Below, piece by piece: positions 59,816 to 64,000 of a stretch of 64,000 nt of DNA. Position numbers and translations under genes: made by a program. The stretch is from an uncultured Nesterenkonia sp. (lineage in GTDB: Bacteria; Actinomycetota; Actinomycetes; Actinomycetales; Micrococcaceae). Under the pieces are notes generated by a model. The model worked only from the letters and a program-made list of their open reading frames with translations. It was not told the DNA's origin and did no database searches. How positions within the stretch are numbered: the first letter of the stretch is position 1; each line of letters begins with the position of its first letter. The stretch is from contig CAMIAK010000001.1 in NCBI GenBank assembly GCA_946222885.1, positions 338,523 through 402,522 of the forward strand. Reading direction: 5' to 3'.

Positions 59816-61746
59816 GCGGCAAGAAGGTCAAGAAGGCGATCAGGGAGCAGCGCAGACAGCGCCGCCGCGCCGAGCGCGAGCAGGCCCGGCTGGAGAAGCT
59901 GAACGCTGAGGAGACTCCGCAGAAGAACGAGCCGGAGCTGCCTCAGCCTGTCCTGCAGAAGAAGACACAGCAGAAGACTGAGACGGAGAAGCCGGCTCCC
60001 GCGCCCGCCGTCCCTCCGGCGACCCGCCGCAGCCGTGCCGCGGAGCGCCATGCGGCCGGACGACACGCAGCCCACGGGCACGCTGACGACGCCGCAGCAT
60101 CCGAATCCGGTGACGCCTCCGCCTCCCCACGCCGCCGCGGGGGACTCATCCGTGTGGGGGCCGTCGCGGTGACCGCCGGCGTCGTGGCCGTCGGAGGCGG
60201 GTCCGCCGTCGCCGATCTCTCCGGCGCCGACTCCGCCCCGCTCGCGCCGGTGGCCGGCTCCGGAGTCCCTTCGCCGCAGACCGGGGAGAGCTACCTGTGC
60301 CCGCCCATGCCCGGTCAGGCCGACTCGATCACCACCGACGGCATCCTCGACTACGCGCCGCGGGACGGCTCCGCCGGAAGCGTCTTCCAGTCGCTGGTGA
60401 TCGCCGCGGACGGCGCGGAGCTGCCGCAGGCCGAGGTCGCCCAGCTCAGTGAGGAGGACCGGCTCAACAGCCAGCCGGTCAGCGGACAGGACGGGGTCAT
60501 CCATCATCAGGAGACGGACCAGGAGCGCCCGCCGCTGCTGGAGGTCTCCGCCGCCCCGGAGGGTTCGCCGCTGACCGCGGGAGGCCTCTACGAGTACTAC
60601 GCGGACGAGGGGCCGGTGACGGGCCTGGCCGTGGGGGAGTGCGTGCCGGCGGAGCAGAGCCGCTGGTTCTTCGGCCCGGAGACCGGGCCCGGGGCCAGCT
60701 CCCTGCTGACCCTCTCCAACCCCTATGACCGGGCCTCCACGGTGGAGATCACCACCTACGACGCCGAGGGCGAGCGCGGGGCCTCCGGCTCGCGCAGCAT
60801 CGTGGTCCCGCCGCAGACCGTTCGGACGGTCAACCTCGCCGCTCTGACCGGCGGCACCGCGAACCTGGGGGTGGACGTCGCCGCTGCCGGAGCCCCGGTG
60901 GCCGCCCAGCTGCAGTCCTCCCGGGCGGCGGGGCTGACCGGCGTCGGGACCGAGTTCCTGCCCGGGTCCGGCGGTGCCGCCGAGGAGCACCACATCCCGG
61001 CGATCCCGATGCCGGACACCACGGAGGCGGAGGATGAGGACACCCTCCCCGCCGAGCTGTGGATCCACGTGCCCGGTCAGGAGGGCGCCACCGTGGAGCT
61101 GCAGGTCTTCGGCGAGGACGGGCAGCTGGCCCTGGAGAGTCCTTCGGTCTTCACCGTGGAGGGCGGCCGCGTCGACGCCCTCGAGCTGCTGGGCCCCGAG
61201 GCCGGTGTCTATGACGTGGTGGTCCGCACGGACCGTCCCTCCTACGCCGCTGTGGGATCCCGCGGGATGGGGGAGGGGGCCGAGCTCGACGCCGAGGACG
61301 AGGCCGCCGCAGAGGAGGCCGCTGAGGAGGAGGGCGAGGAGCTGGAGAGCACGCTCGCCCTGGACTTCAGCTGGGGCATCGGCGCCCAGCCGCTGGACCC
61401 CGGCTCCGGAGCGATCCTTCCGGAGATCGGCCGCACCGAGGAGGCGGAGACGGCCCTGCACCTGTTCTCCCCGCAGGGCGGGAGCCTCACCTACCAGCTG
61501 GTGGGCCAGGACGGAGAGCTCTCCGAGCCGCAGCAGGCCGAGGTGCCGGCCGACCGGTCGCTCGTCATCTCCGCCGAGGAGCTGGAGGAGGTCATGGAGG
61601 ACGCCGTCGCCGTCGTCGTGGAGGACAGCGACGCCGCCGTCCATGCCTCCCTGCTGACCACCCATGAGGACGGCCGCTTCTCCATCAGCCAGGTCGGCCC
61701 GCTGCGCGAGGCAGAGGTCACCGTGCCGGTCCGCATCCGCGACTGA
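59812..61746 (+). CDS. DUF5719 family membrane-anchored protein
   Basis: 644 residues. A strongly basic/coiled N-terminus (KKVKKAIREQRRQRRRAEREQARLEKL), a long Pro/Ala/Glu linker, one membrane helix (LIRVGAVAVTAGVVAVGGGSAVADL, about 115-140), then a beta-rich outside domain of 500 residues. The DUF5719 pattern SLLTLSNPYDRASTVEITTYD...VVPPQTVRTVNLAAL is clear. Acidic repeats (EDEAAAEEAAEEEGEELE) occur near residue 490. Function unknown; the gene overlaps the glycosyltransferase stop (ATGA), so the two may act together at the cell surface. Confidence 0.85.
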   Translation: MSGKKVKKAIREQRRQRRRAEREQARLEKLNAEETPQKNEPELPQPVLQKKTQQKTETEKPAPAPAVPPATRRSRAAERHAAGRHAAHGHADDAAASESGDASASPRRRGGLIRVGAVAVTAGVVAVGGGSAVADLSGADSAPLAPVAGSGVPSPQTGESYLCPPMPGQADSITTDGILDYAPRDGSAGSVFQSLVIAADGAELPQAEVAQLSEEDRLNSQPVSGQDGVIHHQETDQERPPLLEVSAAPEGSPLTAGGLYEYYADEGPVTGLAVGECVPAEQSRWFFGPETGPGASSLLTLSNPYDRASTVEITTYDAEGERGASGSRSIVVPPQTVRTVNLAALTGGTANLGVDVAAAGAPVAAQLQSSRAAGLTGVGTEFLPGSGGAAEEHHIPAIPMPDTTEAEDEDTLPAELWIHVPGQEGATVELQVFGEDGQLALESPSVFTVEGGRVDALELLGPEAGVYDVVVRTDRPSYAAVGSRGMGEGAELDAEDEAAAEEAAEEEGEELESTLALDFSWGIGAQPLDPGSGAILPEIGRTEEAETALHLFSPQGGSLTYQLVGQDGELSEPQQAEVPADRSLVISAEELEEVMEDAVAVVVEDSDAAVHASLLTTHEDGRFSISQVGPLREAEVTVPVRIRD

Positions 61747-61805
61747 CCATCCGCGACGCCGGGACATGCCATCCGCGCCTGCGCGGGGTCCGCGGCCGCA
61801 GTCGG

Positions 61806-61811
61806 TAGGGT
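61806..61811 (+). promoter_or_regulatory. Leaderless-type -10 box of the DUF3499 gene
   Basis: TAGGGT ends 8 nt before the GTG at 61820. Confidence 0.5.
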
Positions 61812-61819
61812 GAGGGACC

Positions 61820-62200
61820 GTGGATTCCTCGCGCAGATGCACCAGAAGCAGCTGTGAGCGGCCTGCGGTCGCCACGCTGACCTACAGCTATCAGGACTCG
61901 ACCATCGTCATCGGTCCCATGAGCCTGTACGCCGAGCCGCACACCTATGACCTCTGCGCCCAGCATGCCGACACGGTGAACCCGCCGCGCGGCTGGGAGG
62001 TCATGCGTCTGAACTACGCTCCCGCGGCCGAGCCCGCCGAGGGACAGGACGACCTGCTGGCGCTCGCCGACGCCGTCCAGCGCCAGGCCCCTGAGGCCGC
62101 CGCCCCGGGGCCCGCCATGCGGGACAACCGGGAGCGGATCGCACCGCCGGCGGGGGAGGCCCCCATCAGCCGCGGCCACCTGCGCCTGCTGAAGGACTGA
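61820..62200 (+). CDS. DUF3499 family protein
   Basis: 126 residues, actinobacterial family (M. tuberculosis Rv3258c-like) of unknown function. Cys7-x4-Cys12 and Cys46-x2-His49 (RRCTRSSC, YDLCAQH) could form a zinc site; TYSYQDSTIVIGPMSLYAEPHTYDL is the conserved core. The C-terminal third is acidic/disordered. GTG start behind a leaderless -10. Confidence 0.86.
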   Translation: MDSSRRCTRSSCERPAVATLTYSYQDSTIVIGPMSLYAEPHTYDLCAQHADTVNPPRGWEVMRLNYAPAAEPAEGQDDLLALADAVQRQAPEAAAPGPAMRDNRERIAPPAGEAPISRGHLRLLKD

Positions 62201-62214
62201 CCCCTCCGGCGCGA

Positions 62215-62220
62215 TAGGCT
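62215..62220 (+). promoter_or_regulatory. Leaderless-type -10 box of the Trm112 gene
   Basis: TAGGCT ends 6 nt before the ATG at 62227. Confidence 0.5.
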
Positions 62221-62226
62221 GGCCCC

Positions 62227-62394
62227 ATGCCCAGTACGCTTCCCGCATCCCTGATGGCCGTCCTGCGCTGCCCGGCCACCGGCAGCCCGCTCCGCCAGGA
62301 GGGCGACGAGCTGGTCGCCGTTCAGGATGAGACCATGCGCTACCCGATCGAACACGGCGTGCCCCACCTGCTGCCCGCCGACTCCTCCGTCTGA
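62227..62394 (+). CDS. Trm112 family protein
   Basis: 55-residue protein too short for most ORF filters. It has the Trm112 pattern LRCPATGSPLRQEGDEL...MRYPIEHGVPHLLP. In eukaryotes and archaea Trm112 activates RNA and protein methyltransferases; bacterial members are uncharacterised. Only one of the usual zinc cysteines (Cys15) remains. It lies just before ahcY, whose product removes the methyltransferase by-product, an apt but unproven link. Confidence 0.8.
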   Translation: MPSTLPASLMAVLRCPATGSPLRQEGDELVAVQDETMRYPIEHGVPHLLPADSSV

Positions 62395-62406
62395 AGGACC
62401 CCCTTG

Positions 62407-63897
<1,491 letters not shown>

Positions 63898-63912
63898 GCT
63901 TTTCTGCATCGG

Positions 63913-63931
63913 CGTCCCCTTTTCAGGGACG
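63913..63931 (+). terminator. Weak hairpin after ahcY
   Basis: CGTCCC-CTTTTCA-GGGACG, 15 bp after the ahcY stop. Short stem, no T tract. Confidence 0.35.
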
Positions 63932-63969
63932 TCTGACCCCGGAAAACCCCTTGGCTTCTAGTGGTGGTT

Positions 63970-63995
63970 GCAACAGCCTGAACTTCAGGAGTTGC
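63970..63995 (+). promoter_or_regulatory. Hairpin that can sequester the ribosome-binding site of the next gene
   Basis: GCAAC-AG-CCTGAA-C-TTCAGG-A-GTTGC, nearly a perfect palindrome. Its right arm includes AGGAG, six bases before an ATG at 63997. Confidence 0.45.
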
Positions 63996-63996
63996 G

Positions 63997-64000
63997 ATGG
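63997..64000 (+). CDS. Probable start of the next gene (window edge)
   Basis: ATG with AGGAG six bases upstream, the last four bases of the window. No coding content can be judged. Confidence 0.35.

Overview
The window is chromosomal DNA from a high-GC Gram-positive bacterium of the Actinomycetota, most likely order Micrococcales and probably Micrococcaceae (Nesterenkonia/Arthrobacter-like). The evidence is the strong G/C bias at third codon positions, marker families typical of actinobacteria (WhiB, DUF3107, DUF3117, DUF3499, DUF4245, DUF5719, TIGR03089), and gene orders I recognise from Mycobacterium tuberculosis (add-deoA-cdd-sdhCDA; dgt-dnaG; DivIVA-like/DUF3117/O-methyltransferase/tatB/mrp; tetR/DUF3107/DEAD helicase; fum-glpX-DUF4245; purE-purK-gtrA). 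Genus placement is inference. No rRNA, tRNA, CRISPR array, prophage or insertion sequence was recognised.

Layout: 0-1.4 kb, sdhC-sdhD-sdhA on the minus strand, sdhA cut by the window edge. 1.7-8.4 kb, manC, an M20 amidohydrolase and nucleoside salvage (cdd, deoA, add) with a DedA membrane protein and a MazG-type pyrophosphatase. 8.5-17.8 kb, eno, dusB, dgt, ybaK, dnaG and ppc. 17.8-26.3 kb, a catabolic island with an MHS-family transporter, acyl-CoA dehydrogenase, acyl-CoA ligase, MarR regulator, mmsB, mmsA and an SDR dehydrogenase, which fits branched-chain acid (valine/isobutyrate-type) degradation. 26.3-35.7 kb, a DrrAB-type ABC exporter, Sir2 deacylase, uppP, tatB, mrp and small stress or membrane proteins. 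35.8-43.7 kb, aminopeptidase P, a PHP phosphoesterase, TetR, DUF3107, DEAD helicase, an orphan DNA methyltransferase, a prepilin peptidase, NUDIX and thioesterase genes. 43.8-53.3 kb, fumC, carbonic anhydrase, DUF4245, glpX, manA, and the purK-purE-LCP operon divergent from gtrA. 53.3-64 kb, a DUF559/AbiEi-like gene flanked by repeats, TIGR03089, whiB, a giant glycosyltransferase-like membrane protein, DUF5719, DUF3499, Trm112 and ahcY.

Two non-coding themes stand out. First, at least 18 genes carry a TANNNT -10 box only 6-8 nt before an ATG or GTG, the signature of leaderless transcription. Second, there are two families of fixed-length palindromic repeats: a 64-bp family (three copies, two of them bracketing the DUF559/AbiEi nuclease-like gene as direct repeats) and a 68-bp family (two copies, directly after eno and glpX). 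Other notable points are an in-frame palindromic insertion in add, a glycosyltransferase reading frame with no usual start codon and no recognisable acidic metal-binding motif, a probable leaderless 11-codon leader ORF touching gtrA, candidate MarR and CRP/GlxR-type sites in the catabolic island, and absence of sigE-rseA-htrA from a neighbourhood where they are usually found.
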